A stretch of DNA of 64,000 bases, taken from positions 31,740,001 through 31,804,000 of the forward strand of contig NW_026947496.1 of NCBI RefSeq assembly GCF_034190915.1, read 5' to 3'. The translations under genes were made by a program, and so were the position numbers. Numbering within the stretch: position 1 is the first letter of the stretch; the number at the start of each line of letters is the position of its first letter. Under the pieces are notes generated by a model. The model made no database searches and was not told the origin of the DNA. It was given only the letters and a program-made list of their open reading frames with translations. This stretch comes from Cavia porcellus (Eukaryota > Chordata > Mammalia > Rodentia > Caviidae). Shown here piece by piece: positions 45,583-58,824 of the stretch.

Positions 45583-45752
45583 CCTGCTGGGCATGGTGGC
45601 ACATGCTTAATGCCAGCACTAGGGTGGTTGAAGCAAAAAGATCTCCTTGAGTTTGAGGCCATCCTTGACTACATAATGAATTCAAGACCAGCCTGAACTG
45701 CATAGTGAAACCCTATCTCAAAAAACAAAAATAATAAAACAAAAGCAAAACA
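45583..45752 (+). mobile_element. B1 SINE
   Basis: CTGCTGGGCATGGTGGCACA, TTGAGTTTGAGGCCATCCTT, GACCAGCCTGAACTGCATAG, then an A-rich tail. Confidence 0.9.
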
Positions 45753-48059
45753 AATCCTGCCCTTCAGTTGCACAGCCCTAGTCCAAATCTTAAGGATTGC
45801 AGTTTACTAGCTAGCTGTGTGAGTGGAAGCAATTTTAATTTTAAACTCATTGAGGGTAACATCAAAGTCAGATCCTTGTGGAAAGGAGGGTATAATTCTT
45901 TATGTTTAGTCTCTACCTCAGTGCCTATTACTTTTTTGGTCTTATTACTTAAAACCAGTGGGCTTGCAGAAAGCTGCAGGGTAGCAGCATGAGTGCCCTT
46001 TTGGCCTCACTGACTTGGTTGCCTCGAGGAAACACCAGCTGGTAACTTGGTATTGCTCCTATTGAGCTCTAAAACAGCTTCGAGCAGAATGGGGATGCTT
46101 GCACTGAATTCACTACCACTTTTTGAACATTTTTGTGGTGTATAGCTTTGCAGGAATTGTAGCCTCTTTGTTGTTTCATTAAGTGTCTAGACATCATTTA
46201 CAAGTAAGGAAATCACTTATAAAAAGATTAATTAGCAAGACAAGAAGCGTGGGTTCTGAAACTCACACTCAGATTTCACAAGTTGTTAAATGTTCACAAT
46301 CTAGAGGGCCAAAGCTAATTTTGGATAGTGCCACTTGAACATTCAGAATAGTGAGGAGTACAAAGCAAAGAGGGCTCAGATGAGATTTTGCAATTGTAAG
46401 AGTCTGAGTGTCTTTCCTGGAAAAGTGAATTGGATAATGAGGTATGATTTCAGGGACCAAGATTGGGCAGGGAAAATCAGTGGTCTTTCCCAGTCTGGTA
46501 TTGAAAGCAGTTTTATATAATCACTACCTCAGCCAAGAACATACAGTTATGGGAAGCTTGTAGATGACTACTTAGCAGGGTGGGCAGGGGCACCTGTGAG
46601 CAGTGCCACTTGGGGGAATGTGACTGTGTAGGATTTCCTGTCTAGTGCTGCTGTTCAGGAACTGTTATCTCCTCCTGCAGCCAACAGGAGCACAGAGTTA
46701 GTTCCGGGAAATTCATCCTTAAGAATGGATGCAGGTTCTGCTGTTCTTTAGCAGCAGCAGCAGTAGCTGGTTTTCTACAAAAACATAGCTTAGTGCTTGT
46801 CGCAAGCATCTCGCTAGGACCTGGTGATGGGAAGGAAAGTTGGAGGAGGAGGTGCACAGTTTAGCTTCATTTGGGGAGGTTCGGGTGGGGACTGAGACCA
46901 CCACTCAAGGTGCTAGAGTGGTTACCATGGGAAGATAAATGAGAACACTCTTTCAGACACCCACTGTGGCAGGAAGTTCTATAGTAAACCTTCTTCTAGT
47001 CTTTGGATTATTGTCCTTGAAGTTGTTGTATACAACTCTCAGAAACCGTGACAAAGCCCTATTGCTACCGGCTTCACCTCCCTGAGGTTTCAGGATCCAA
47101 GCGGCCTTCAGCACAGCTGGCTCTAATTCCTCTCTGGAGGGCTAGAGCCTGCCATCTGATTAGTGATTCTTCAAGGAGGAGACCTGTACTGTATGTGACA
47201 CTGAAGTCTGTTGATTATCACCTTTTAAAACAGTGTAGAAATCTGTCTTGATTAGACACATTTTTGTATGACTCTTTTAGGAGACAATTAGCTCTAACTT
47301 CTGAATGAAAAAAATCATGTGTGTTTTGAAAGACAGGCAGGAAGGGCAATTTTCTAGGACAGTTTTTGCCTTTTTTTCTACTGATTGTCCCAAAGCCAAG
47401 TTGCTGGGCAAGGTCATTGTAGGCCGTAACACTGGCTAGCATATCACTGAATGGCATCTGAAACTCTTGCTGCACGGAGACCTGAGCTGCCCCGTGCAGG
47501 TGGCAGGCCCTGTGTTGAAGTGTGGATGTTTATTACCCAGCTGAGGCTGTGGAGTGCTGCCCCGGCCTCTTGGGTTCCTTGAGATCCATGGAGAGCAGAA
47601 GAGCTTGCAAGAACATCTCAGGTGCCCTAGGTGACCATTCCCAGTGATCCCTGTCCCTCTCAGTAAGAGTGTTGGAGGGCATGGACTGGGAGACTCGGGA
47701 AGGAGGGGACATCTGCTCTCTGTGGGGCTCAAGGCTCTGCCAAGGGCACGTGGTTTCTCTGCACCTGGTCTGACCTATTTTGTGAAGGAGGTATTTTGGC
47801 TTCCAAGCCTCAGAGGAAAGTCCTCTGCCATTTACAGGACTTCACACAAGTGACAAAGGAAGATCATGGAATGTATCTGTGTTATCACCCGGCTACTTAG
47901 TTTACCAGTACTTAGGTGGCCCTTATCACCCAACTGATAAGTACTCATTGTTAAAAATTACAACTGCAGACAGAAATGCAGACTTAACTATCATCCCTAA
48001 ACTCTAATTTACAGAGAAATTCTAACACTTGAGCGTTTTTTTATCTACAATTCTGCTAT

Positions 48060-48345
48060 ACTTTGGACACTGCCTTTTTTTTCTTTATGAATACAATATG
48101 AATGTCTTTATTGAGAATTAGTATGTATTATGTTTAGTTGCATTATTTCATAAGGATTCATTTTACCCCCTAATTATGCAGTCAGATTATTTTCACCTTT
48201 CACTGCTACAAACATTTTTCTATTTAAATCTTTGCTTTACACTTTTAATTATTTCCTTAAGTTAAATTTCTCGATGTGGAATTGTAATATCAAAGGACAC
48301 TTGACTTTCAGGCATCTAATAAATGTTTTCAAAGTACCTTTCCTC
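48060..48345. repeat. Possible ancient LINE scrap
   Basis: AT-rich text with TGCTACAAACATTTTTCTATT and TCGATGTGGAATTGTAATATC resembles the antisense 3' end of very old L1 copies (...GTGGAATTGCTGGGTCAAA). Weak. Confidence 0.35.
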
Positions 48346-49492
48346 TAGTTACCTGTTTTTCCCTCCCAACAGAAAATTATGTCAATAATAAAAACTTCAT
48401 GTGGATAAGAACCAAAGGGGAAACAATAGACTATCTTGCTTGTAATTATCGTTTGCTATTTTTGTTACATTGTTGTTAGAACTTTTTAAGAGGATCACCT
48501 GTATCTAGATGTTCACATTCTTAACTACTAATGAGGCAGTGCCTTCCTCTGAAAAATGATTTAACTTGTACATTTCTGTGGCCACATTTCCTCTCTTGGA
48601 TTTCAGGGCCCATGAAAAGACAAAGGCTTCAGGGTCCATATAATGCATTTGGGGATGGAGTCGGATGGCCGTAAAAGACTTGAAGAGAGGAAAGAACTTG
48701 TTCTCACAGCAGGTTCTCACAGGAGGTCTGGCCTCAACCTCAGTGCCCTGTGCTAGGTGCTGACCCATAGCAGAGCGCTGAGAGCCACAGCTTAGGACAC
48801 TGGGCAGCACCTTCTTACACTCCTTGGAAATCTGTTCCAAGAAAGAGCCTGGCTTTTCAAGAAACTAAATCTTTCACCAATGCTGACATTCTGGGAAAAG
48901 AAGTGCCAGGCTGGCTTCTGTCCAATAACCCCAAACTGGCTAGGACCCCGTGACAAGGCTTCCCAGGTCCTGGGGGCCAAGCCTGCTGAGATGACAAAGG
49001 TGCAGTGTGCCCCATCTCAGCCATGTCAACAAGGCCAGCATCTTCAGGCCACCTTGAGTATGACCTGCCCTAAGCTTGGATTTAGCCTCAGCAGGTCAGT
49101 CATTCAGGAACAGCTACTTGGAAAGCACCTTAAATGACAACCTTTGAAATGCCTTTTTAGGAAACACCTGTCCTTATCACTGTGCACAACTGAGAATCAA
49201 AAAGTGGGACAAGAAAAAAAGGCCAGACTCCCTACATTTGAATTGATTCTCTTTGACTTTGAAGACTCTTTGTAGAGACACAGAGGTTAGAATTAAAGTT
49301 CACTTCAAAGACTGTGAATATATATGAATATATCTCATAATGTATGAGATGTGATTGACATATATGGTGAATGATTAAAAATTCATTATGATACAGGACA
49401 TATTGCCATGAATCTCCCTCAGAACACGCCCTCACTTCAAACATATTTATCCCATTGTTCTTGCCACTTTCTGAGCAGTCCTTTTTCCTGAG

Positions 49493-49494
<2 letters not shown>

Positions 49495-49523
<29 letters not shown>

Positions 49524-49660
49524 TCTTTTTGAGACAGGGTCTCTCTATGCAATTCAGGCTGGCCTTGGGCTCACTTTGTAGCCCAGGCTGGTCTCAAACT
49601 TGCAGTGATCCTCCTGGCTCAGCCTCCCAAGTGCTGGGGTCATAGGAGTGCGCCACCTGA
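49495..49660 (-). mobile_element. B1 SINE preceded by (TC)n
   Basis: CTCTCTCTCTCTCTCTCT (about 49496-49519), then GAGACAGGGTCTCTCTATGC, CCAGGCTGGTCTCAAACTTG, CAAGTGCTGGGGTCATAGGA. Confidence 0.85.
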
Positions 49661-49664
49661 GTGT

Positions 49665-49888
49665 CTTTATAAGGGGTGATTAAAAAGTAATAATGCTGAA
49701 TGCTGCTGCCAAGTGCTGCCCAGTGGAAATGCGGGCTCATAAAAACATAATTCTGTGTTCTCATCCACTTTATTCCTGGACCTGATACTGTGTGACTTCT
49801 GGCTCTTCCACAAAGTCAAAATGACCACAGAAGGAAAATGTTTTGAATCAATTCAGGACACCAAGGCAACCACAAGAGTATAACTAAA
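49665..49888 (+). mobile_element. Mariner-like fragment, internally deleted
   Basis: GGACCTGATACTGTGTGACT and CTGGCTCTTCCACAAAGTCA encode the DLxxCDFWLF-type mariner motif, followed by TTTTGAATCAATTCAGGACA. Same family as 1375-1645. The leading GGGTGATTAAAAAGTAATAA may be the element's 5' end. Confidence 0.65.
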
Positions 49889-50186
49889 GGGATCTGTCTG
49901 CTGTTTTCATTTGGATTTTCTTTTAGTTTGTGTCTCTGATGTTCTAGAAAGCAGCAAAAAGTATACCTTATCCATTCCCTCAGGGCCATCGCGAGTCATG
50001 GCAGAGGTCATTGCCTCAAAGTCAGAGGATCTAAGGAGTAAGAGATTCCTGGGAAGCAAAAGAAGGGAGGACGCTGTAGCAAATCCACCTGCGTTGATTG
50101 GCATTTCCCTTTGTGAGGCGTTTACAGCACTGACTGTGAGAGAATCCTCCTGTTTATTTTCTAGGTTAGGCTGTTTCTCAGCAGAG

Positions 50187-50265
50187 ATGACAAATTGCAG
50201 CCTCTTCATTTTGCAGTTGAGGAAACTTGAGGTGAAGGGGAATGTTCATCTTGCATAGCAAGTTG
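50187..50265 (-). mobile_element. MIR fragment
   Basis: TTCATTTTGCAGTTGAGGAAACTTGAGG-type text, the antisense of the common MIR 3' half. Confidence 0.5.
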
Positions 50266-50334
50266 TAAAATAATTGTGTAGAAAATGGCCTTTACTGTTC
50301 TTCATTGGACATTTTGAATAACTAAAAATTCAAC

Positions 50335-50516
50335 ATGCAGATACAGGGCTGCATACCTGTCATCCCAGTTACTTGGGAGACTGAGGCAGAAGCACTGAAG
50401 ACTGAGGTCAAATGGGGATACAAAACAAGGACCTGTCTCAAAAGACAAACAAATAGAAAAGCTAGAATGTACCTCAGTAGTAAAGACTTGCAAGTGTGAG
50501 GCCCTGGGCTCAATCC

Positions 50517-50557
<41 letters not shown>
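50335..50557 (+). mobile_element. B1-dID SINE with (CA)n tail
   Basis: B1 half (GGGCTGCATACCTGTCATCC ... ACCTGTCTCAAAAGAC), ID half (AATGTACCTCAGTAGTAAAG, GGGCTCAATCCCTAGTAAC), and a CA run at 50522-50556. Confidence 0.8.
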
Positions 50558-50558
<1 letters not shown>

Positions 50559-53103
50559 CAGAATGCTGTGTATATATCTGAAACCCCTCCTCCGCAATTG
50601 TGTGCATAATATTTCTGAGAAATAAAGGGTTCACTGACAGCTACTCCAAAGGGACTGGCCTGGGGGTGCAACCTCTTTCATCCAACTGGAATGGGGCAGC
50701 AGGAACAGAGCCAATGTCCTATTTAAAACAAACGGACAGAGGTACCTGAGGCCTGTTGGGGCTAAGAGGTCAAGCAGCACTGCCACTCCATTGTACACAA
50801 GGCCACCAATGGGGGGACAGGGTCTGGAGGAGTGAGAGGAGAGGTCAGGATCCACAAGGACAGGCGAGGAAATACTTGGCAAGGGAATCCAGCAGTGAGG
50901 ACAAGATCTGGGCAGACATATTAAATCAGAATTCATTCCAGAAGGAAGGGCTTGGCCCTGGTCATGACATCTAAAAACTTGTCCAGATGGTGTGCCATTT
51001 TAAAAAAGTAGGTCAAGGCCGTGTTAGGAAATTTACGCAAATACAACACTTATACTTACCAGATCTCCAGTATTTGTTTATACTTTGATTTTTAGGTGAT
51101 ATACAAAGCCAGGAAACCAATGAAATATGAACAACCAGAAATGACAAGCCTCCAAAAATGGAGAACCAAAAATCTGCCATCATTCAATAGATTATTTGTT
51201 GCATTTGTGTTGATGTTACCTATCAGCTGGGCCACACGCTTATGAAAGGAAAAGCAGCCTCATCACAGCTTACTGGTATAACCAAGGCTGATGATGCCGC
51301 CTGCCATCGGATCCTCTTTCTGAGCTTACACCTCTCATGGATATCTGCTCTCTAATCCACCTGAGTACCTAGTGAGCGTCCTGCCAGGCGCCAAGCCACA
51401 GGAGAACCATTATTAGACTTTGAGAGGCAAAAATCTAGCCCCGGGAAAAACAAAATAAACAAATAGCTAAATGAATTATTTCTGTAATGATGATTACTAA
51501 ATGGAAGTAAAAACAATGGAATAAAAACACTTAGGCAGACTTTAGCGGGGTGATTGAAAAGCAGCTATGGGGACCATGATTTCATTTGAAGCTGGACAAG
51601 GAGGAGGAGGAGGGAATGGCTTTGTGGGCTCCAGGGCTCAAACTCTCAGGAAAGCAGGAAATGAAAACCAGAGGTGGCAGATGCCTGGCATGTTTGAAGA
51701 GCAGAAATGGACATATGTGGGGAAATAAAGGACAAGAACAGAGAGACACAGGGACCAGAGACTCAAGGCTGGCAGGCGTGGAAATGAGTTAGATTGTAAG
51801 GTGAACGCATGGGATCTACTGCAGGCCTTGAAGCTGGGGAGTAGTCCTGGTTTCTTAGGTCATTCTGACATTGGTTTGATAGGAATGGTGGGAGACAAGG
51901 CTGGAGTCAAGGGAGACTAAGTGAGGCTATTGCAGCAGGTAGACTATAAATAAGGGAACTTCAATGAAAAGAAAGGCTGCAGAAATAGAGAGAAACATGT
52001 GTATTCCTATCCTGCCAGGAGCCGCTCAGCTGCTTGCACTTGTAGTTTGATATCTTTTATTTATTTATGCATTTATTTTGTCTACTATCTCCTCCAATAA
52101 TTGTACTATTTCTCTCTCTTTGTCTCTGCCTCTTTCTCTCCTTCCCTACTCCCTCTAACCCTTTTGAGATTCCAGTGGGTATGTTAGATTGATATTTGGA
52201 ATCAGGATTTTTACATGCTCTGTGTCTTGTGTTACAGTCTGGATAACTTTTGTTGGATTGTTGTCAAGGTCAGCTATTCTTTCCAAGCTGTGTCAAGATC
52301 CAGGTCAGCCCTCTGTCTTCCTGGGTCCTCCTCTTTTCCATCCTCTTCCCCCAGCAGCGCAGTCCCTCCCAGGGCAGTTCCTGCTTCTCTCTCTAGGACA
52401 AGGGATTTTTTTCTCTTTCCTTTAAGCAATAAGAGGTCTTATGCTATCTTGAATTTTATAGACTTTTGCCAGCTGTCTTAAGTCCCTTGAAATAAATAGA
52501 TGACTCACTAAACAAACAATTTGTCTACTTGGATAAAGCCATGCAGAAGTAGTCTTTTGTAAAACAGCATTAAAGCTTCCCAGTGCCCCAGACAGTATCA
52601 CAAAAACCAAATGCTGCTAGAAATGTTGGATCAAGGAACGTGGGTCTTCCTGGTTGTGGAAATATGCTGCTGCCCTCAAACAGCCCTCACAAAAGTAACC
52701 TCTGTGCCTGGTACACACAGAAGTCACCCATTTCAGCTCTTATCTGTCACCACATCCCATGTAGCTTGTCTGAGGGTGTGATTTCTTTCACCTCAAGTTT
52801 GGTTCCCTGCACTCCTTTACTGCAGCTCTCACAACCATCACCAATGAGAGTGAGTCCCCAGCATGGCCTTGCTTACTCTGCAGGGACTGCACCTGTAGCT
52901 GACTGTAGCTATCTGAGTGCCAGAGCTGACATATATTCACAGGTAGCTAAGGGGTGCTGATATCTATGACACCATGTCTACCTAGTATATGTGAGGGGAC
53001 CTGGGTTGCCCATTCTTTTAGCTTGCTGGGAAGAATGATGAGACAAGGAGGTCTGGGTACCACCTGGAAGGGGACATCTAGCTGGAAGGCAAAGACAGAC
53101 TGA

Positions 53104-53266
53104 TTTTTTTTGTTTTGTTTTTGTTTTTTGAGATAGGGTCTCACAATATAGTTTGGACCAGTCTTGAACTGACTATATCGCCCAGGCTGTCCTCCAACTC
53201 ATAGCAATCCTCCTACCTTGGCCTCCCAAGTCCTGGGATTACAGGCATGTACCACTACACCTGGCA
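53104..53266 (-). mobile_element. B1 SINE
   Basis: GAGATAGGGTCTCACAATAT, CGCCCAGGCTGTCCTCCAAC, CCTGGGATTACAGGCATGTA. Confidence 0.9.
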
Positions 53267-53544
53267 AGAAAGAGAAATCTTTATCTTCATTTCAATTTCA
53301 GTAAAGAACAGGAAGAGACAGGCTATCATTTTTTTGAAGATTCTTGTAAAATTTCATCATCTTACTCTGTTTGCCAATAAAAACTGGCAGGAAAATATAC
53401 TCTTTTAAATGTCTGCATCTGCTTTGCTAAATTGTAGGTGGAGACAAAGGGGACAAAAGGAAGTAAAGAGATGGATAAGAAAAGAGACTGCCAGGAGAAA
53501 AAGGCAGGACAAGGGGCCTTATGAAGTGCGTGACGCAATTGTTG

Positions 53545-53712
53545 GTAAAACAGGAATTCCAGCATTCTGGGAGGCTGAGACAGAAGGATTGCAACTATAG
53601 GCCTAGCCTGAGAAACTTAGCAATTTAGTAAGATTCTGTCTCAAAAAAATAAAAAGGTCTGGGGATGTAATTCAGTAGGGAGGTGCTGGTTTCAGTCCCC
53701 AGTGCTGGGGGG
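53545..53712 (+). mobile_element. B1-dID composite SINE
   Basis: B1 half (CCAGCATTCTGGGAGGCTGA ... GATTCTGTCTCAAAAAAAT), ID half (TCTGGGGATGTAATTCAGTA, TTCAGTCCCCAGTGCTGGG). Confidence 0.8.
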
Positions 53713-53950
53713 GAAACGTCGATTCTGTATTAGTTCTGTTCATTTAAATGATCAGTTGAACTCCTCTGCCTACGTACAAGAAACCAAGCACAAGACGGGT
53801 GCTGAGCTGGGAGGGAAGCAGCCTGGATGAGCAAGGAGTAGAGGAGACAAGTGCTGAGCTGGGCCTCTTCAGATTAGAAAGCTGGACAGGTGAAAGAAAG
53901 GACTATGCAAAATGAAATACAGATGCTCTGTTTTGGTAATCTGACCACAG

Positions 53951-54052
53951 CTGGGGATTTAGCTCAGTGGCATAAGCACCTGCCTTGCAAGCACATGGTC
54001 ATGAGTTCAAGCCCCAGTACAAAAAAGAAAGAAAGAGAAAAAGAAAAGAACA
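53951..54052 (+). mobile_element. ID SINE with 15-base target-site duplication
   Basis: CTGGGGATTTAGCTCAGTGG, CAAGCACATGGTCATGAGTT and an AAAG-rich tail. It is flanked by GTAATCTGACCACAG at 53936-53950 and 54053-54067, a perfect match. Sits in TRIM67 intron 1 in sense orientation. Confidence 0.93.
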
Positions 54053-54407
54053 GTAATCTGACCACAGAAAATTCTGAGACAAATCTCTATCAGATACAAT
54101 TGCCTTGGAAACAGTCTTACAGACCCCAGAATGGCAAGGACCTGAATTTGGAGGAGAAGCAGTTTTAGTTAGGGGTGATGGGGATCTCACCTGGCTTTCT
54201 TGCCATGTATACTGGCAATGTCAGGATTTGGGTCCAGGCCTGTGTGCCACTCCAGGCCTGTTCCTGATGCCATTGGAGTCTCTGGTTTTTGGCCTCTGTT
54301 TGTGCAAGTGTAACTTGCTTTGCCTGATTTTACTTTTCTGCAAGTTGGATACTCTGAGGTCTTCATGAGTACTTATTCTAATACTACAAGCAGTTTTTAA
54401 AAATAAA

Positions 54408-54632
54408 ATTCCAGCTGGGTATAGTCCTCCTGTAATCTCAGCACTCTGGGAGGCTGAGGCAGAAGGATAGAAATTTCCAAACCCAGCGTGGGAAACTTAG
54501 CGAGAACCTGCCTCAGAATAAAATAAAATAAAATAAAATAAAATAAAATAATTTAAAAGGACTAGTATGTAGCTCAGTGGGAAGGCATTGGGTTCAATCA
54601 TCAGGATTTTAAAAACAAATAAATAAATCTCA
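54408..54632 (+). mobile_element. B1-dID SINE with internal (AAAAT)n
   Basis: B1 half (CTGTAATCTCAGCACTCTGG), an AAAAT pentanucleotide run at about 54517-54551, then ID half (GTATGTAGCTCAGTGGGAAG, GGGTTCAATCATCAGG). Confidence 0.8.
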
Positions 54633-54754
54633 TTTTTATTAGACTCCAATTGTTCAGACTCATCAATAGTGTCCAAAGCTAAAAGAGACCAGTGGGCTGT
54701 CCTTATTTGTAATCAATCTTTGTATATCATAAACATAAATAGCACTGTACTTTA

Positions 54755-54860
54755 AAGGTCTGGAGAGCAAGGATTGTGTCTTTTTTCTTTGTGTTTCCAG
54801 TATCCAGCAGAGCAGCCAGCACCCAGGAGGCCCCAAGCAACATTTATTGAATAAACTAAT
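54755..54860 (+). mobile_element. L2 LINE 3' end
   Basis: GGAGAGCAAGGATTGTGTCT, TGTTTCCAGTATCCAGCAGA and CAACATTTATTGAATAAACT follow the L2 3' end consensus pattern. Confidence 0.65.
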
Positions 54861-55289
54861 AAGACATAACACTGAAATGTGTCAATGCCATAAATTATTA
54901 GCCCAGTGCAGACCCTGCTAAATACCCGTTGACTCATGGAACCGAGTGACTCACAAAGGAAGGGTCATTCCAGGGCAAAGGAGTGTGGAAAGGAGGCGGG
55001 GAAGAATTCCATATTTCTCTGGGCCCTGTGGAGGAGCGCAACCCATGCCTGTTAGCACGGGTCTCCCCTCCATTCTAGGTGGTGGTGTGTCAGCAGCAGC
55101 AGGCTGGGAAATGGTTCGTGTGTGGTGGTGGACTCTCCCAGATGTTGGCTGGCACGGCCTCCTGTTGTCCAGAGACTGTGCTGAGTCTAATGTACTAGGT
55201 CAACATTGAGGACTCCTCAGTGTGGTAGGAGCTGCTGTGCAGAGAAATGCTAGCTGTGGGGACAAAGGTCCTCAAACACTACTCTTTGC

Positions 55290-55390
55290 CATGGAATGAC
55301 ATTGTGTTAAATGAGGTGATGTGTTTTAAGGATTTAACACAGTGCTTCCCGTATATGAAGCACTCAATAAAGGAAAATCACCGTTACTGT
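55290..55390 (+). mobile_element. MIR fragment
   Basis: TTAACACAGTGCTTCCCGTA and TGAAGCACTCAATAAAGGAA match the MIR 3' end (CAGTGCCTGGCACATAG...CTCAATAAATG). Confidence 0.6.
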
Positions 55391-55594
55391 TTTTTATCAT
55401 GGTTACTGCTGTGAGGGTCAAGTCTGTGAGGTAGGACCGAAGGGAAGTAGTTCTGGGTCCAGGCGTACCACGGGGCCATTTGTGGTAGAGCTGACTTGAT
55501 GTTGTTGCAGGGGCCCTTGTCCCAAGTCACAAGGAGTGAATGCCTAGTGTGAGTGGTTCTGGGACGGCCTGGGTCAGATTCCTGGTCTGCTGTT

Positions 55595-55710
55595 GACTGA
55601 TATGGTGGAGTCTGGATTTGAACTGGAATAAAAAAGATCTCACTTTGATTTGGAGTCAGATACCTTTGGGTAAAGCTTATAATCTTCCTCAGCCTCAGTT
55701 TCCTGACATG
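55595..55710 (+). mobile_element. MIR core fragment
   Basis: TCTGGATTTGAACTGGAATA, TGGGTAAAGCTTATAATCTT and CAGCCTCAGTTTCCTGACAT resemble the MIR core in sense orientation. Confidence 0.5.
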
Positions 55711-55944
55711 GGAAAGGCTCATCTGGGGACAAGTCAGTTAGCGAGGTACATGTTCCACCTCTGCAGCTTCTGCCTGCTCCCCTCTCTGGAGCCCTCTGCC
55801 TGCCTCAGCCTCCGGAGTGCTGGGATTACCTGTGTACACACACCAACGTGCTCGCTGTGTCTGTGAGGAGGAAGAGAGCAGGCAACTCAGTTTGGTTTTG
55901 TAGCAACGTGTGAAACCACGTGTACTGTAGAAAAAAGACTAAAC

Positions 55945-56170
55945 CTAATTATTAGTTTGCTAGAGCTGTCAGAGCAAATGATCACCAACTGGGAAGCTTC
56001 AACAACAGAAATTTTCTCTCGGAATTCTGGGCTGGAGATCTGAGGTCTGAGATCCAGGTATTGCCAGCCCCACTCCCTGGGGGGCTGTCAAAGAACCCAG
56101 TTCAGGCCTCTGTTGAGTGACAGCGGCATCACTCCAGTCTTCCTGTGGCATTCTGTCATGTGTCTAAGCC
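55945..56170 (+). repeat. Ancient interspersed repeat, family not resolved
   Basis: AGTTTGCTAGAGCTGTCAGA, ATGATCACCAACTGGGAAGC and GAATTCTGGGCTGGAGATCT follow the same old repeat pattern as 14245-14345. Confidence 0.5.
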
Positions 56171-56969
56171 TCCCTTTTTACAGGGACACCAATCATAACA
56201 GTTTAGAGCTCATTCTCCTCCAGTATGAAGCCCCTTCTGAAGTAACAGGGGTGCGGTTATCAACATGTGAACGTCTGTGGGGCGCAGTTAACTTGTAACA
56301 TACAAGGACATTAAAGCTGATTGATAGTTCATTTGGGTAGAGAAAATGAATGCAGTAAAGAGAGAAGAGGTTCCCCCAGCCCCTTAGGAATACTCATCCA
56401 GCCCCTGCTGGAGCCCAGCAAGGAGTCTGAAGCGGAAACTCCAGGTGTGGGTTGGGGAGAATGGAGATGGGGTGGGGACAGCGAGGTGCTAAGGGGTGGG
56501 GACAGGGAGGTGCTAACCCTTGGCCTGAGCGGCACGGGCGAGATGGAAGAGAGATGGAGGCTTCAAAATGTGTCTTTTCATCCACTAGACTTTCCTCTGA
56601 GCCTTTGGGACAGTCACCAAAAGCAAAGATGGTGAAAACAGATTTACAAGAAGAAGCACTGTCATTGTATCAAGACACTTTTACGAAATGAAAGGCCCTG
56701 AGCCAGAAGATACCGGGAAGAGCCATTTCCAGCTGTAGAGTAGCTATGCTTCTCCTCAAGGGTGGTGATTTCCACTCAGATCTTATTAATGTTTGAATTT
56801 TTATTAAATGAACATAGTTTTATTGTTTTTTCCTGATCATAAAACATAGTACTTTTTAAAAAAAACATAAAAACAATTCAAAGAAAAAAAAAACCTGTAT
56901 CTTACACCCCAGAAAATATAATTAATGTGAAGATATATGTATATATCTGTTTTCTAAGATACAAGTTTT

Positions 56970-57122
56970 CAGTTGTTTTTTAAGACAGGGACTCACTATG
57001 TAATCTAGGCTCACCTTGGGTTTGCCAAGATGCCCAGGCTGGGCTTGAACTCCTGGTCCTGCTGCCTCAGCCTCCTGAGTGCTGGGATTACATGTATATA
57101 CACACTATCATGCTCGGTTCTG
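56970..57122 (-). mobile_element. B1 SINE
   Basis: AAGACAGGGACTCACTATGT, CCCAGGCTGGGCTTGAACTC, GAGTGCTGGGATTACATGTA. Confidence 0.9.
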
Positions 57123-57177
57123 ATATAAAAAATTTTGATGTGATCTTATATATGCTTTCTGGTAGGATGCTCTTCTA

Positions 57178-57262
57178 GTTTTTTTTTTTAACCAGAAATT
57201 GAACTCATGACCTTGTGCTTGCCAGGTAGGTACTTACGCTGATGAGCTATATCCCTGCCCCT
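57178..57262 (-). mobile_element. ID SINE
   Basis: Poly-T, ATTGAACTCATGACCTTGTG, CTTGCCAGGTAGGTACTTAC, GAGCTATATCCCTGCCCC. Confidence 0.85.
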
Positions 57263-58824
57263 AGTAGGATGTTTTTCTTTCCACTGAACAATAAGTAGGT
57301 GTCATAACTGCAGAAGATTGACCCTAGACCAAGAGACTGAAGATTTTCTCAAGAGCACATGATTTTGAGTGGAGCCAGAGGCTGCTGGGCTGCCGAGACC
57401 ACAGCGCTAGATTTCATTGTTTATATGGTACCATCCTCTGCATTTCTTGCCCCATCTAGGCAAGGCTGCGCCTGCAGTATGCTGGGTAGTGAGCTGTGAG
57501 CAGGGTGATGCTGCTGTCCTGGTGAAGCTCTGTGGCTGATGTTTGGCTGGGAGTCTTCTCTGCTGTGGGCCCAGGATCTCTCGAATAGGTGCCACTTCAG
57601 CCCACACTCAGAAAGGCAGATGGCATGAAAGAGAGCAGCAGGTGACCCACAGTAAGCATTCAGTGTGAGCAAGAAGCCACTCTGTGTTGCTGGAAGCTGC
57701 TGCTGGGGTTGCGGTGGCTTCTGCCGTGTACCCTGCTCTTCCATCTCCCCACTGCCAGCCCAATCCATCTGAGCCATGTTCTGGGGAGTGGTCAAGTATT
57801 TCTGGCTTTGCATTTGGCTGCAGAAGAATGAAGAAATATTTTTTAAACCTAGCAATGTCCTTTGCTAGGGCAATATTTAGATTTATTTGTAGACATGTTT
57901 TATTTTTTACTTTTTTCTTTGACCTCCGAATCACAGAGAAATAGACATTACCAGGCACACATCCAACTGCTGGGCACATATCTATGCAGGCTTTTTTTCT
58001 GTGTCCTAGAATTTTCCTAGTTTAAAATCCATTTCTTCTGTCATGATGCAAAGTAGTGAAAAGATAAATCTAACATTTCTTGAGCAAGTTTAAAAGTGAT
58101 GGTTTGAGATAGTTAGCATGCATCAGATTTATGTCTTGAGGGTAGGACCAGCTGCTGACCTTTCCGTCGACTTGAATGGAACTGAAAAGCCCAAATCCCA
58201 GATGGGGTGAGGGCATGGGTTTCCCAGTGACTCTTGACCTGGCTTTGCCTGGTAAGTTCTGAGGGTCACTGAACACTAACTAAGAAGCAGGCCAGTGCCC
58301 GAGGGCCTCTAGCCATAGGGAGCCAGCTCCCATCAATTCTGCCTCTTCTTATTTCTGACCTCAGCACCAAGTCCTAGCCAAGCACTTAGTCTGTTGGTGG
58401 TGATGACATATCAATATTGGCAGCCTGAATATCGTGGCTGACAAGCCAGGCCGCTGCCCTTGGCAGCCTGGGGGCAGAAACTCATCAGGATGCCTGTGTG
58501 GATGGCATTTGGGAGTTAGGGGTGAAGCCACACTGCAGCAGGAAAGGGGGAGGGGCTCTCCACTGCCAACCCCGTGGGGATCGCACACGTCTACTTCTGC
58601 AAGCATCATTAGCCTTGGACCACATGACTGGCAGGGTTTGCGTGGCTTTCTTACTAGAGCAGCTACTGTTTTTTGTGACAAGCAAAAGGAGCCATTATTG
58701 ACCTCCTCTAAAGCAAAGGGAGTTTATCAGAAAAATGATGCTTTTGTGGTAAACAGTTTAGAACCTAGGGGAGCGTTGAGAACCAGGTTTGAGGTAGTAA
58801 GGGGAGCAAGCCTGTGGAAAGCAC

